The notes beneath the pieces are model-generated. The model worked only from the letters and a program-made list of their open reading frames with translations. It ran no database searches and was not told the DNA's origin. DNA of 9,711 nucleotides from Myxococcales bacterium (GTDB taxonomy: Bacteria; Myxococcota; Polyangia; Polyangiales; Polyangiaceae), in assembly GCA_020430865.1 (NCBI GenBank), contig JAGQIY010001368.1:1-9711 (forward strand), read 5' to 3'. Positions 1 to 7,337 of the stretch are shown here, in pieces (within the stretch, counting starts at the first letter, position 1; each line of letters starts with the position of its first letter). A program made the position numbers and the translations under genes.

Positions 1-655
1 CCTGGCAGCGCCCGGCGGCGATCAACGCGGAGCGCGCCAGCACACGGTCCGCGAGCAGTGACTCGACCTGCTCGAAGCGCAGGATCACTCCGAGTCGGTT
101 CAGACCATCCAGCGCTGCCAAGCGCATGAACTGATCTTCCACGCTCAGACACCGCTCGAGGAGCGCCACGGCCTCCTCGATCGAGGCGGTGCCGATTCCC
201 GCGATCGCCTCGACCGCCGCCGCGCGGACGTTCGGATCCTCATCGTCGAGCAAGCGCTCGAGACCGCCAAGGGCGCGGGCGGAGCCGGTCATCGCCAGGG
301 CCTCCGCTGCCAGCTTGCGCCCGTCTGCGTCGAGCGTCGGCAGCGCCTCGCTCAGGGCCGCGACCGCTGGCTCTCCATAACGACAGAGCGCTTCGACAGC
401 TGCGTTACGCAGCCCGACGTTCTCTCCAGGGCGCAGCGCCTCGACCAGAGCCCCCAGGGCCTCGGAGTTCGGGGCGACTCGCCCCGCGACCGCCACGGCC
501 TCCTTCCGCACGCGCCAGTCCGGGTCCCCAAGCGCCTGCATCAACAGCCGCACCCGATCTGCACCACCGTGAGTCACCAGCAGCGACGCCGCCTGGCGGC
601 GTTGCTCCGGTTCGCTGGACACCAGCGCGAGTTCGAGATCGGGAAAGGAGATCAC
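1..655 (-). CDS. HEAT-repeat protein, partial (C-terminus beyond left edge)
   Basis: An open frame runs uninterrupted from a GTG at 655-653 to the left edge, giving about 218 visible codons with no stop. The translation begins VISFPDLELALVSSEPEQRR and is built of roughly 30-residue helical pairs typical of HEAT/PBS-lyase repeats: GDPDWRVRKEAVAVAGRV, RPGENVGLRNAAVEALCRYG, DDEDPNVRAAAVEAIAGIG and SVEDQFMRLAALDGLNRLG. Such solenoids are protein-binding scaffolds; no enzymatic motif is visible. The GTG overlaps the stop of the upstream cheW by 4 nt (GTGA), and AAGG lies 7 nt before it, so translational coupling is likely. Its place at the end of a cheA/cheW cluster suggests a chemosensory accessory or adaptor role. 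That role is inference: HEAT proteins accompany some myxobacterial chemosensory clusters, but the partner here is unknown. The repeat family is secure, the function is not. Confidence 0.85.
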   Translation of the reverse strand, partial: MISFPDLELALVSSEPEQRRQAASLLVTHGGADRVRLLMQALGDPDWRVRKEAVAVAGRVAPNSEALGALVEALRPGENVGLRNAAVEALCRYGEPAVAALSEALPTLDADGRKLAAEALAMTGSARALGGLERLLDDEDPNVRAAAVEAIAGIGTASIEEAVALLERCLSVEDQFMRLAALDGLNRLGVILRFEQVESLLADRVLARSALIAAGRCQ

Positions 656-1164
656 GTGTTGGCCTTGCTCCCTTGAGGCAACTGAGCAGCGCGCTGCAGA
701 TCCGCTGGGTCGAGGCCCAGCGTGAGCTCGTCGAAGCGTCCAACGTCGAGCACGAAGGTCAGCACACCGTCGTGACTGGTTACCCCCACGATGCCCCGCA
801 CGTGGTCTCCCGAGCCCAGGCTCGGCGCTGGACGCAGCGCCTCGCCAGCAGTGCCGAAGACCTCCGTGACGCGATCCACGATCAGCCCGACGGTGCGCCC
901 ACCGCAGTCGACCAGGATCCATTTCTCTCGGCGTTCATCGCGGGCCTCGCTCACTCCGAAGCGCGCTCGCAGGTCGATCACTGGCAGCACCTCACCGCGA
1001 TGATCGGCGACGCCGGCGACCACGAACGGCGCGTGCGGGAGTTCGGTGAGCCCGAGCGGGTTGACGATCTCCCGCACCGCGCTGATCGGCACGGCGTAGC
1101 TGACGTCTCCAACGACGAAGCCGACCAGGCTCTTCGCAGAGACGGGGCGATACTTCTGACTCAC
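652..1164 (-). CDS. cheW: CheW-like chemotaxis adaptor (170 aa), copy 1
   Basis: A single CheW domain covers nearly the whole 170-residue protein. The first SH3-like half holds LVGFVVGDVSYAVPISAVREI. The family's central motif appears as GVADHRGEVLPVIDLRARFG (residues 51-70), keeping the RG of the usual NLRG turn but with DH for NL. VGLIVDRVTEV (92-102) and VRGIVGV (122-128) form the second half. CheW couples receptors to CheA in the cytoplasmic array. The start is GTG at 1164, preceded by GGAGG at 1170-1174 with a 5-nt spacer; the ATG inside that spacer gives only a two-codon frame. It lies 24 nt after the other cheW and overlaps the HEAT gene by 4 nt. The charged C-terminal tail after residue 150 is not part of the core domain. 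The family call is secure; the receptor partner is not in the window. Confidence 0.93.
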   Translation of the reverse strand: MSQKYRPVSAKSLVGFVVGDVSYAVPISAVREIVNPLGLTELPHAPFVVAGVADHRGEVLPVIDLRARFGVSEARDERREKWILVDCGGRTVGLIVDRVTEVFGTAGEALRPAPSLGSGDHVRGIVGVTSHDGVLTFVLDVGRFDELTLGLDPADLQRAAQLPQGSKANT

Positions 1165-1188
1165 GCCATCCTCCGGCTACTGGCTAGC

Positions 1189-1689
1189 TCAGCCACGGTT
1201 GCCCCCTGACACGATACTCCCCAGATCCAGCAGCACGATCACCGCGGCGGCGGGGCGGGCGATCCCCATCACGTGCTCCGACACGTCGCCACCAAGCACG
1301 CTCTGGGCGATCTCGATCTCCGCCTCCGCGAGCCGGATCACCTGCTTCACCTCATCGACCATCAGACCCACGACCTCGCCTGAGTTGGCGATCGCCAGTA
1401 GAATGCGGCTCCGGCGCGACAGCGGCGCCTCCTCCAGGCGCATGCGACGGCGCAAGTCGATCACCGTTACCAGCAGGCCGCGCACGCTACACACGCCGAG
1501 CACGTCGCGACCGGCGCGGGGCACTTCGGTGATCGGCGGAGGACTCAGGATCTCCCGAATGCGTGTGAGCGCGACGGCGTAGACCTCGCCCGCTAGCACG
1601 AACGCCAGGTACTCGCGGATCACTCCGCGATCTCCCACCTCCGCCGAGACGATCGGCTCGGGCTTGTTGGTGCGAGTGAGTTCAGCCAT
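1189..1689 (-). CDS. cheW: CheW-like chemotaxis adaptor (166 aa), copy 2
   Basis: This is a second, clearly diverged CheW-domain protein with an N-terminal extension of about 25 residues. The domain opens at EYLAFVLAGEVYAVALTRIR (26-45). The central motif is GVCSVRGLLVTVIDLRRRM (65-83), keeping only VRG of the NLRG turn, and the second lobe holds VVGLMVDEVKQVIRL (106-120) and EHVMGIARP (138-146). The low similarity to its neighbour argues for two adaptors with different receptor or CheA contacts rather than a recent duplication. The ATG at 1689 sits inside the end of cheA with an 8-nt overlap (ATGGCTGA), and GAGGAG stands just upstream, so it is probably translated by coupling to cheA. With the CheW-like P5 domain of CheA this gives three SH3-like adaptor modules in a row. 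Confidence 0.92.
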   Translation of the reverse strand: MAELTRTNKPEPIVSAEVGDRGVIREYLAFVLAGEVYAVALTRIREILSPPPITEVPRAGRDVLGVCSVRGLLVTVIDLRRRMRLEEAPLSRRSRILLAIANSGEVVGLMVDEVKQVIRLAEAEIEIAQSVLGGDVSEHVMGIARPAAAVIVLLDLGSIVSGGNRG

Positions 1690-3787
1690 TGCTCCTCATC
1701 AACTCACGCGGAGCTTCGATGCCCGCCAGGACCTCTTCGATCAGCGCTGCAGCATCGAGCACTAGGCCCACCTTCTGGTCTTCCATCTCGGTTGCGCCGG
1801 CGAAGCCGCGAACGGAGGCGAGGCTCTCCCCGAGCGCCTTGATCACGATGTCTTGCTGCCCCACCAGATGATCCACTACCAGCCCTAGACGGCGGTTGCC
1901 TACTTCCGTCACCACGACGAAGCCTCGACCATCTCGCGCCCCCTTGAGTTGAAAGAGTTGCCGAAGGCGGCACAAGGGGAGCGTGGTTCCGCGCAGCGTC
2001 ATGACCTCGCGCCCGTCGACGACACGGATCCCGCGCTCGTCGAAGGCGATGGCTTCGCTGACGCTGGAGAGCGGAATGGCAAACACTTGCCCGCCCACGC
2101 GGATCACCAGCGCGCTGACGATGGCCAGGGTGATCGGCAGCGTGATCGTCATCTTCGTGCCGATACCGCGCTCGGAATGCACGTCGATCACGCCGCCCAG
2201 CTTGGCGATGTTCGTCTTGACGACGTCCATGCCGACTCCACGTCCGCTGAAGTCGCTCGCCTCCTCCCGGGTGCTGACTCCGGGCAGAAAGATCAGCGCC
2301 AAGATCTCCTCGCGCGTGAGGTCCCCTACGTCCTCCTGGTCCACCTTACCGATGCGCACGGCCTTGTCGAGGAGCGCCGCCTCATCGATGCCAGCTCCGT
2401 CATCTTCGATCTCGATCATCACGTGATTGCCCTTCTGGTAGGCATTCAACGCGATTGTACCCGCTGGCGGTTTCCCTACGGATTCACGCTGCCGCGACCC
2501 CTCGATACCGTGGTCGATGGCGTTGCGAATCATGTGCATCAGCGGGTCGCTGAGTTCTTCGACGATCAGCTTGTCGATCTCGGTCTCGGCGCCCGTGATG
2601 ACCAGGCGGATCTCCTTCTGGACCTCACGGCTGATCTGCCGCACGACGCGAGCGAGACGATCGAAGACCTGTCCGAGCGGCACCATGCGCACCTCGAGGA
2701 TACCTGCCTGCATCTCGCTCAGCCGTCGGTCGAAGGTGCGATGCAGGCGATGCAGCTCGGAAGCGAGCTGACGCATGCCCTCGCCGCGGAGCCGCTCTGC
2801 GGTGCGTGACAGGGCCCCCCGCACGATCGCCAGCTCACCCACGATGTTCATCAGGTGGTCGAGCTTGCGGATGTCGACGCGCACCGTCTGGGTGACGCTG
2901 CGCAGGCTCCCCTGGGTCTCCTGGGGGGCGATCTCCGAGTGACGCGCACGGGGTACGACGGAGTCTGGTTTTGGCGGCACCACACTGGTCACCGGCCCCT
3001 GCCCCGTGAGGCCAGGAGGCGGGATCGTGGCGCTCGTGACGCGGCGCCGCGGCACCTCCTCGATCACGATGTGCTCGGCGCCGAGCGATGCGCGCAAGGT
3101 CGCCAGGTCGTCCGACGACGCCATCAACAGGTCGAGCTCGATGGTGTCGGGGCTCGTGGCTTCGCCAGTGGGCAAGTAGGTGATGATCTCGCCGTGAGCC
3201 TTGCCCCGCTGCTTGATGTCCTCGAGCGCCTTGTCGATCGTCGCAAGATCGAAATGCACCCGCAGGCGGAACAGCCCAAGCCCTTGCTCGACGTTGGTGC
3301 GGAGTCGGTGCTCCTCGTACTCCGTGAGCACCGCCATGATGCCGGGGTCGAGGTCATACTCGGCGATGGGGTGCGAGACGGACGGCGCCGACTGGCCCAT
3401 GCTCGCGATGCGCACCAGCAGCTCGTCCAGCTGCGGGATGGGTTCGTCGCTGTGCTCCCGCTCGGCGGTCAACACGTGCCCGAACAGGTCCACGGCCTCG
3501 AACAGCAGATCGAGCACGTTGGCGCTCAGGCTGATGCGCCCGAGACGCAGGTCGTCCAGCACGTCCTCGAGCTCGTGAGACAGCTGGCCCATGCGGCTAG
3601 CGCCGAACAGGCCGGCGAGCCCCTTCAGTGTATGTACCGCACGGAAAGCCTCGTTGACCAACGAGGGGTCGCTGCGGCCGCCCTTCTCTGCCGCGTCGAG
3701 GCTGAGCAAGCTGCGACTCAGCTGCTCGATGATCTCCTGTGCCTCGCTGAAGAACTCTTCGCGGGCCTTGTCGCCTATCTCAGCCAC
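1682..3787 (-). CDS. cheA: CheA-type chemotaxis histidine kinase (701 aa)
   Basis: The five CheA domains occur in order. P1 (HPt, about 8-130) has the phosphorylated histidine H52 in FRAVHTLKGLAGLFG. A P2-like domain lies near 168-246 (GLFRLRVHFDLATIDKALED), followed by a Pro-rich linker to about 300. P3 dimerisation (300-370) starts VRVDIRKLDHLMNIVGELAI. P4, the ATPase, has N box HMIRNAIDHGIE (418-429), G1 DDGAGID (462-468), F box FLPGVST (500-506) and G2 GRGVGMDVVK (515-524). P5 (CheW-like) follows from about 555 to 690. All key catalytic residues are present, so it should be active. No receiver is fused, so the CheY-like protein encoded just upstream is the obvious phosphoacceptor. The start is GTG at 3787, overlapping the cheY-like stop by 8 nt (GTGGCTGA); the Shine-Dalgarno sequence is weak. 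The 3' end overlaps cheW by 8 nt in the same way. Confidence 0.97.
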   Translation of the reverse strand: MAEIGDKAREEFFSEAQEIIEQLSRSLLSLDAAEKGGRSDPSLVNEAFRAVHTLKGLAGLFGASRMGQLSHELEDVLDDLRLGRISLSANVLDLLFEAVDLFGHVLTAEREHSDEPIPQLDELLVRIASMGQSAPSVSHPIAEYDLDPGIMAVLTEYEEHRLRTNVEQGLGLFRLRVHFDLATIDKALEDIKQRGKAHGEIITYLPTGEATSPDTIELDLLMASSDDLATLRASLGAEHIVIEEVPRRRVTSATIPPPGLTGQGPVTSVVPPKPDSVVPRARHSEIAPQETQGSLRSVTQTVRVDIRKLDHLMNIVGELAIVRGALSRTAERLRGEGMRQLASELHRLHRTFDRRLSEMQAGILEVRMVPLGQVFDRLARVVRQISREVQKEIRLVITGAETEIDKLIVEELSDPLMHMIRNAIDHGIEGSRQRESVGKPPAGTIALNAYQKGNHVMIEIEDDGAGIDEAALLDKAVRIGKVDQEDVGDLTREEILALIFLPGVSTREEASDFSGRGVGMDVVKTNIAKLGGVIDVHSERGIGTKMTITLPITLAIVSALVIRVGGQVFAIPLSSVSEAIAFDERGIRVVDGREVMTLRGTTLPLCRLRQLFQLKGARDGRGFVVVTEVGNRRLGLVVDHLVGQQDIVIKALGESLASVRGFAGATEMEDQKVGLVLDAAALIEEVLAGIEAPRELMRSNG

Positions 3788-4187
3788 CGTCCTGACCTTG
3801 GTTGGCCTTGCCTGCCTCGAGCTGCTTCTTCACCTCTTCGCACAGCGCCTCCGGACTGAACGGCTTGGCGAGGTAGCCGGTCGCACCCAGCTTGAACCCA
3901 CGCTCCATGTCCTTCTCAGACTTCTGTGTGGAAATTAAGAGCACCGGAGTCCCGCGATGGCGCTCGTTCTTGCGCATGAACTGCAAGAGCTCGAGCCCGT
4001 TGATGTCTGGCATGTTGATATCGGTGATCACCAGATCGTACGGCCCACGAGGCAACAGCCGCAGCGCATCGAAGCCACTACCCGCTTCGACGACCTCGAC
4101 CTCCTCGAGCTGCGGCTCGGACTCCAGCGCGCTGCGCACGAAGGAACGCATCGACAACGAGTCTTCCACCACCAACACGCGCATCAT
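3780..4187 (-). CDS. CheY-like single-domain response regulator (135 aa)
   Basis: This is one receiver domain and nothing else. It has the acidic pocket E8/D9 in MMRVLVVEDS, phosphoacceptor D56 in DLVITDINMP, S86 in VLLIST (the Thr/Ser switch position) and K108 in YLAKPF. A short polar tail ends in QGQDGG. It probably takes phosphate from the CheA encoded directly downstream and passes the signal to an unidentified output; with no motor protein in view, a motility role is not shown. The frame stays open upstream to 4295, but that extension lies inside the hydrolase gene. GGGAG at 4192-4196 fits the tandem ATGs at 4187 and 4184, and the second is equally possible (MRVLVV start, 134 aa). The first ATG overlaps the hydrolase stop as ATGA. 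The 3' end overlaps cheA by 8 nt. Confidence 0.93.
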   Translation of the reverse strand: MMRVLVVEDSLSMRSFVRSALESEPQLEEVEVVEAGSGFDALRLLPRGPYDLVITDINMPDINGLELLQFMRKNERHRGTPVLLISTQKSEKDMERGFKLGATGYLAKPFSPEALCEEVKKQLEAGKANQGQDGG

Positions 4188-5101
4188 TTCTCTCCCTTGG
4201 TTCCCTCTGCCTGGGCATCGGGGATCCCGGCGTTGGCTGGCGCAGGCGGCTCGAGCTCGTAGTTCTGCATCAGCCAGTTCTCCAGATCGGCCCACAGCTG
4301 CGGAGCATCTGCCCCCACGTGCTGAGCCGAGTGCCGGGTCGTAGCGTACTCCTTCAAGGTGCCGTGGCGCGCCATCTTCACCAGAGAGCCGAGTGGCGCT
4401 CGGGAGACGTTGTCACCATTGCCCGAAGCAAAAAAGGTGGGCAGGCCGCGTACCTCGGCATAGGCCGTGTAGACGTCTTGACCCTCGAGGCGCGCTCCAG
4501 GACACACCAGCGCGAGAGCAGCCACTTTCGGCTGACGCGCCGCGACCCGGGCGATCAGCGTCGCCCCGAGGGAGCTACCGACCAGCGTGATGTGGTGTGG
4601 CGATACCCCCTCTAGACCGAAGCGGATCGCGGCCTCGATGTCCTTCTCCAGGTCAGGAATTTCCTTCTGGGTCATCGCCCCCCAGTCGAGGACCATTCCG
4701 CCCGCGGCAGACTTGCTGTCACCGTGACCCCGCAGATCGACATTCACCACCCGGTACTGCTTCGGTGCCACCGCGAGACGGTCGAGCAACGGATTCCACT
4801 CCCCCCGATCCCCGCGAAAGCGGTGAACCAGGACCAGCAGGGGCGCGCGCTTGGAGTCGGCGGGGAGCAGGTCCGCCGTCAGAGGCACCGTGTCCGAAGC
4901 CGCGAAGCTGACCTGCTCGAGCTTGAGAGCCGTGGGCGCGGTGGTGACGCTGGCGGAGCTGACCGGTGCGCTCTGCGTCGGGTTGGGGGTGAGGTGCTCT
5001 TCCTCGCAGCTGCAACCGCCCGCCAGCCACGTCGCCGCCAGCACCAGGCCCAGCCGCAGGGGTCCGCTGCTCACATCGGGGAGTTGGATAAACCTGCGCA
5101 T
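4184..5101 (-). CDS. Predicted lipoprotein alpha/beta hydrolase (305 aa)
   Basis: The N-terminus has a hydrophobic stretch ending LAATWLAGGCSCEEE, a lipoprotein-type signal with C30 as the likely lipidated cysteine; the residues before it (AGG) are a loose lipobox match. A Thr/Ser/Pro-rich linker (about 38-58) leads to an alpha/beta-hydrolase fold: VHRFRGDRGEW (oxyanion region, 92-102), VDLRGHGDS (121-129), nucleophile elbow GSSLG with S177, probable acid D230 in ASGNGDN, and catalytic His H257 or H261 in TRHSAQHVG. It should act outside the inner membrane as an esterase, peptidase or related hydrolase; the substrate cannot be read from sequence. The ATG at 5101 lies 12 nt after the sensor-kinase stop with no evident Shine-Dalgarno, so reinitiation is plausible. 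Its stop overlaps the cheY-like start (ATGA), tying it physically to the chemosensory genes. Confidence 0.87.
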   Translation of the reverse strand: MRRFIQLPDVSSGPLRLGLVLAATWLAGGCSCEEEHLTPNPTQSAPVSSASVTTAPTALKLEQVSFAASDTVPLTADLLPADSKRAPLLVLVHRFRGDRGEWNPLLDRLAVAPKQYRVVNVDLRGHGDSKSAAGGMVLDWGAMTQKEIPDLEKDIEAAIRFGLEGVSPHHITLVGSSLGATLIARVAARQPKVAALALVCPGARLEGQDVYTAYAEVRGLPTFFASGNGDNVSRAPLGSLVKMARHGTLKEYATTRHSAQHVGADAPQLWADLENWLMQNYELEPPAPANAGIPDAQAEGTKGEK

Positions 5102-5113
5102 TCGCAGGAGATG

Positions 5114-6526
5114 TTAGCCTGGAAGCGGCTCTGTCCCCAGCTTCGATTGGTCGCTGGTGGGCAGCTCGAGGCACAGGCGAGCGCCGCCTTCGCTGCGGTT
5201 CTCGGCCCACGCCTTGCCGCCGTGAGCCTCGGCGATGCGCCGAACCAGCGCCAGACCGAGACCTAGACCCCCACCCCTGCGGCGATGAAAGGCTTGAAAC
5301 GCGCGTTCGAGCTCTCCCTCGGAGAACCCCGGTCCCGAGTCGAGCACCCGGACGACGAGCACTCCGTCAGCGCTACGCTCGACCTCGATGCGCTCGACGC
5401 CACCGGCGTGGCGCCTGGCGTTCTCCAGCAGGTTGGCGAGCGCTCGGGCGATCAACGTCGGGTCCACGCGCACTTCGGCTCGCTCGGTGCGATCGGTGAT
5501 CGGCACCTGCTCGAGCCCAGCGCGCTCCCGGGCGCGTTCGACCAGCTCTGCCAGGGGAAGCGTTCGCGGGTCGAGCTGCTGGAAGTCGAGCCGAGAGGTC
5601 GCGATGAGCTCGCTCATCAGGCGATCGATCTCGAGCACCTCTTGCTCGACGTCGTCGAGCAGTGCGGCGTCTGGGTTCTCCCGCAGCAGCTCCACCAGCA
5701 CCCGCAGACGCGCCAGCGGCGTCCGCACCTCGTGGCTGACCGCGGCGAGCAGCTCCTTGTGCTCTTGAAGCTGGCGCTCGATGCGACCCGCCATGTGGTC
5801 GATGGCTTCGGCAAGCACGCCCACCTCCCCGGCCTCCCGCGGGGTCAGGTGCGTGCGGCTGGAGAGCTTGCCTTCGCCGATCTCTCGCGCGGTATCCACG
5901 AGGCGACTGAGCGGTCTCGTGAAGCGCCTGGCGAAGAAGCCGGCAGACATCCAGAGCACCATGGTGGCCACCCCCAGGGTGATGAAGAACGTCCGCACGG
6001 CGTGGGGCGGCGCGTGGCTCCGCATGCACACGTTCACCGTCCCCAGCGTGCCGCGTACGTCGCGCACCGGCACCACCATGTCCGGATCGGCGCAGCGACC
6101 GCTCGAGTCGACCACGACCCCGGCCTGATCCTTCAGCTCTATATCTACGCGGAAATTATATCCCATCGACCGCATCAGCTCGGCACGCTCCGCGGGTCGG
6201 TCCCAGACCCGCGCGAACCGCTCGCCGACGAAGTGCGAGATCCCTGTCTGCTCCGCCTTCCAGGGGGTAGCTCCCCCGACCAGCAGACGCCCGGCGGTAC
6301 CGGCCACGAACATCATCACGAGCAGCGTCATGCCCAGCCAGAAGAACAGGCGTCGATGCAGCCGCGCCTTGAGCCAGAAGCCCCAGCGGCCGCCGGTGTG
6401 GGACCAGTGCCCGTGGCCATGCCAGTGGTGATGGGCCCATGGGGGTCCCCTCCGCGCGCCGCGCAGGCGGCGTATGTCTCGCACACGCTCCGCCCGCCGT
6501 CGACGTCTCTCGTCGCGGTCACTCAT
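5114..6526 (-). CDS. HAMP-domain sensor histidine kinase with His-rich N-terminus (470 aa)
   Basis: The order is: an Arg-rich N-terminal segment (1-29); a His-rich patch HHHWHGHGHWSH (32-43, seven His in twelve); membrane helix 1 about 59-84; an extracytoplasmic sensor of about 95 residues with two cysteines (C145, C167) that could form a disulfide; membrane helix 2 about 178-198; HAMP about 197-250 (FTRPLSRLVDTAREIGEG); DHp with phosphorylated H265 in SHEVRTPLARL; and an HATPase domain with N box NLLENARRHA (365-374), G1 DSGPGF (396-401) and G2 GGGLGLGLALV (418-428). It is an intact HK of the CpxA/EnvZ layout and presumably phosphorylates the OmpR-type regulator encoded 31 nt upstream. The extended basic, His-rich cytoplasmic N-terminus is unusual. 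The ATG at 6526 has no strong Shine-Dalgarno; no later Met precedes helix 1. Confidence 0.95.
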   Translation of the reverse strand: MSDRDERRRRRAERVRDIRRLRGARRGPPWAHHHWHGHGHWSHTGGRWGFWLKARLHRRLFFWLGMTLLVMMFVAGTAGRLLVGGATPWKAEQTGISHFVGERFARVWDRPAERAELMRSMGYNFRVDIELKDQAGVVVDSSGRCADPDMVVPVRDVRGTLGTVNVCMRSHAPPHAVRTFFITLGVATMVLWMSAGFFARRFTRPLSRLVDTAREIGEGKLSSRTHLTPREAGEVGVLAEAIDHMAGRIERQLQEHKELLAAVSHEVRTPLARLRVLVELLRENPDAALLDDVEQEVLEIDRLMSELIATSRLDFQQLDPRTLPLAELVERARERAGLEQVPITDRTERAEVRVDPTLIARALANLLENARRHAGGVERIEVERSADGVLVVRVLDSGPGFSEGELERAFQAFHRRRGGGLGLGLALVRRIAEAHGGKAWAENRSEGGARLCLELPTSDQSKLGTEPLPG

Positions 6527-6557
6527 CTGCGTCGCCGAACCTGCTGGACGCTGGCGC

Positions 6558-7238
6558 TCACGGGTTCACCCCGGCCGCAGCAAACACATAGCCGACCCCA
6601 CGTACCGTGCGGATACGCTCTTTGCCCAGTGTCCCCAGCTTCTTGCGCAGATGAGACACGTGCACGTCGACCGTGCGCTCCCCGACCGCGACGTCGCTCC
6701 GCCCAGCCTCATCGAGCAGGCGCGCCCGTGGGATCACGCGCCCCGGGCGGCGCATCAGCACGACCAGTAGATCCAGCTCGAGCCCCGTCAGCTCGAGGAA
6801 CTCACCATCGAGCTCCGCCCGCCGCTCCGCTGGATAGACCACCAAGCCATCGACGCAGAGCCGCTCATCACCCAGCTCGTTGCGCACCCTCCGCAGCACC
6901 GCACGCACCCGCGCAAGCAGCTCCCGAGGACTGAACGGCTTCGGCAGATAGTCGTCGGCGCCGAGCTCCAGCCCCACCACGCGATCCGTCTCGTCGCCCT
7001 TTGCGGTCAGCATGATGACCGGGATACTATTATCCTCACGGATACGCTTCAGCACCTCGAGGCCGTCCATCCCGGGCATCATCACATCCAGCAACACCGC
7101 GTCGTAGGCGCCCCGCGACAGCATGGCGAGCCCCTGGCGGCCATCCCCCGCGTGCTCCGACGTCACGCCGTTCTGCGTGAGAAACCCCTGAAGGAGCTCG
7201 TACAGTCGCTTGTCATCATCGACGATCAGTAGCTTCAC
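6558..7238 (-). CDS. OmpR/PhoB-family response regulator (226 aa)
   Basis: The receiver domain (about 1-118) has acidic residues D7-D9 in VKLLIVDDDKR, phosphoacceptor D51 in DAVLLDVMMPGMDG, T78 in IMLTAK and K100 in YLPKPF. A winged-helix DNA-binding domain follows (about 128-222) with ELTGLELDLLVVLMRRPG, the recognition-helix segment RTVDVHVSHLRKKLG and the wing RTVRGVGYVF. It is a DNA-binding transcription factor, cognate to the HAMP kinase encoded next. The start is GTG at 7238 because VKLLIVDD is where the receiver fold must begin and GGAG (7244-7247) sits 5 nt before it; an upstream in-frame start at 7301 would add 21 Arg/Gly-rich residues not typical of the family. It probably autoregulates the Spy-like operon, which is inference from family behaviour. 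Confidence 0.95.
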   Translation of the reverse strand: MKLLIVDDDKRLYELLQGFLTQNGVTSEHAGDGRQGLAMLSRGAYDAVLLDVMMPGMDGLEVLKRIREDNSIPVIMLTAKGDETDRVVGLELGADDYLPKPFSPRELLARVRAVLRRVRNELGDERLCVDGLVVYPAERRAELDGEFLELTGLELDLLVVLMRRPGRVIPRARLLDEAGRSDVAVGERTVDVHVSHLRKKLGTLGKERIRTVRGVGYVFAAAGVNP

Positions 7239-7243
7239 GGTCG

Positions 7244-7247
7244 CTCC
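7244..7247 (-). promoter_or_regulatory. Ribosome binding site of the OmpR-type regulator
   Basis: GGAG on the minus strand, 5 nt before the GTG at 7238. It fixes the start at the beginning of the receiver fold rather than at the longer upstream frame. Confidence 0.6.
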
Positions 7248-7313
7248 AGTATCCTGCGCCCCACTACCGCAGCCCCGCCCCCGCCGCCAGGCAGCGCCCA
7301 ACTCTCGTCGAGC

Positions 7314-7328
7314 GCTGCACCGTGCAGC
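7314..7328. promoter_or_regulatory. Perfect 7-1-7 inverted repeat between small membrane gene and regulator
   Basis: GCTGCAC-C-GTGCAGC is a perfect palindrome around one central base. It lies 10-24 nt past the stop of the small His-rich gene and about 75 nt before the regulator start. No T-run follows on the minus strand, so an intrinsic terminator is unlikely. It could be a small hairpin (5-bp stem, 5-nt loop) that tunes mRNA, or a protein-binding operator. Confidence 0.35.
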
Positions 7329-7337
7329 AGTCCGCGG

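Noticed and set aside
405..743. Minus-strand frame of 112 codons across the cheW/HEAT junction
   Set aside because: It overlaps two well-supported genes in another frame and has a low-complexity Arg/Gly/Ala sequence.
1181..1195. TGGCT-AGCTC-AGCCA hairpin between the two cheW genes
   Set aside because: It is only a 5-bp stem without a T-run, and it overlaps the stop codon; it is too weak to call a terminator in a tightly spaced operon.
1949..3859. Two plus-strand open frames (286 and 334 codons) opposite cheA
   Set aside because: They lie antisense to an intact CheA with all motifs; their composition (Asp, His, Arg, Leu, Val) mirrors the reverse complement of cheA codons and no family is recognisable.
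4188..4295. Upstream extension of the CheY-like protein by 36 residues
   Set aside because: The added sequence is Arg/Ala-rich, lies inside the hydrolase gene, and the receiver fold plus GGGAG site support the start at 4187 or 4184.
6136..6168. Local AT-rich patch resembling a promoter
   Set aside because: It lies inside the sensor-domain coding sequence (NFRVDIEL) and has no downstream gene it would plausibly serve.
5285..6934. Long plus-strand open frame of 549 codons opposite the sensor kinase and response regulator
   Set aside because: It is antisense to two genes with full catalytic motifs, is rich in His, Arg and Pro as expected from a GC-rich reverse frame, and shows no domain.
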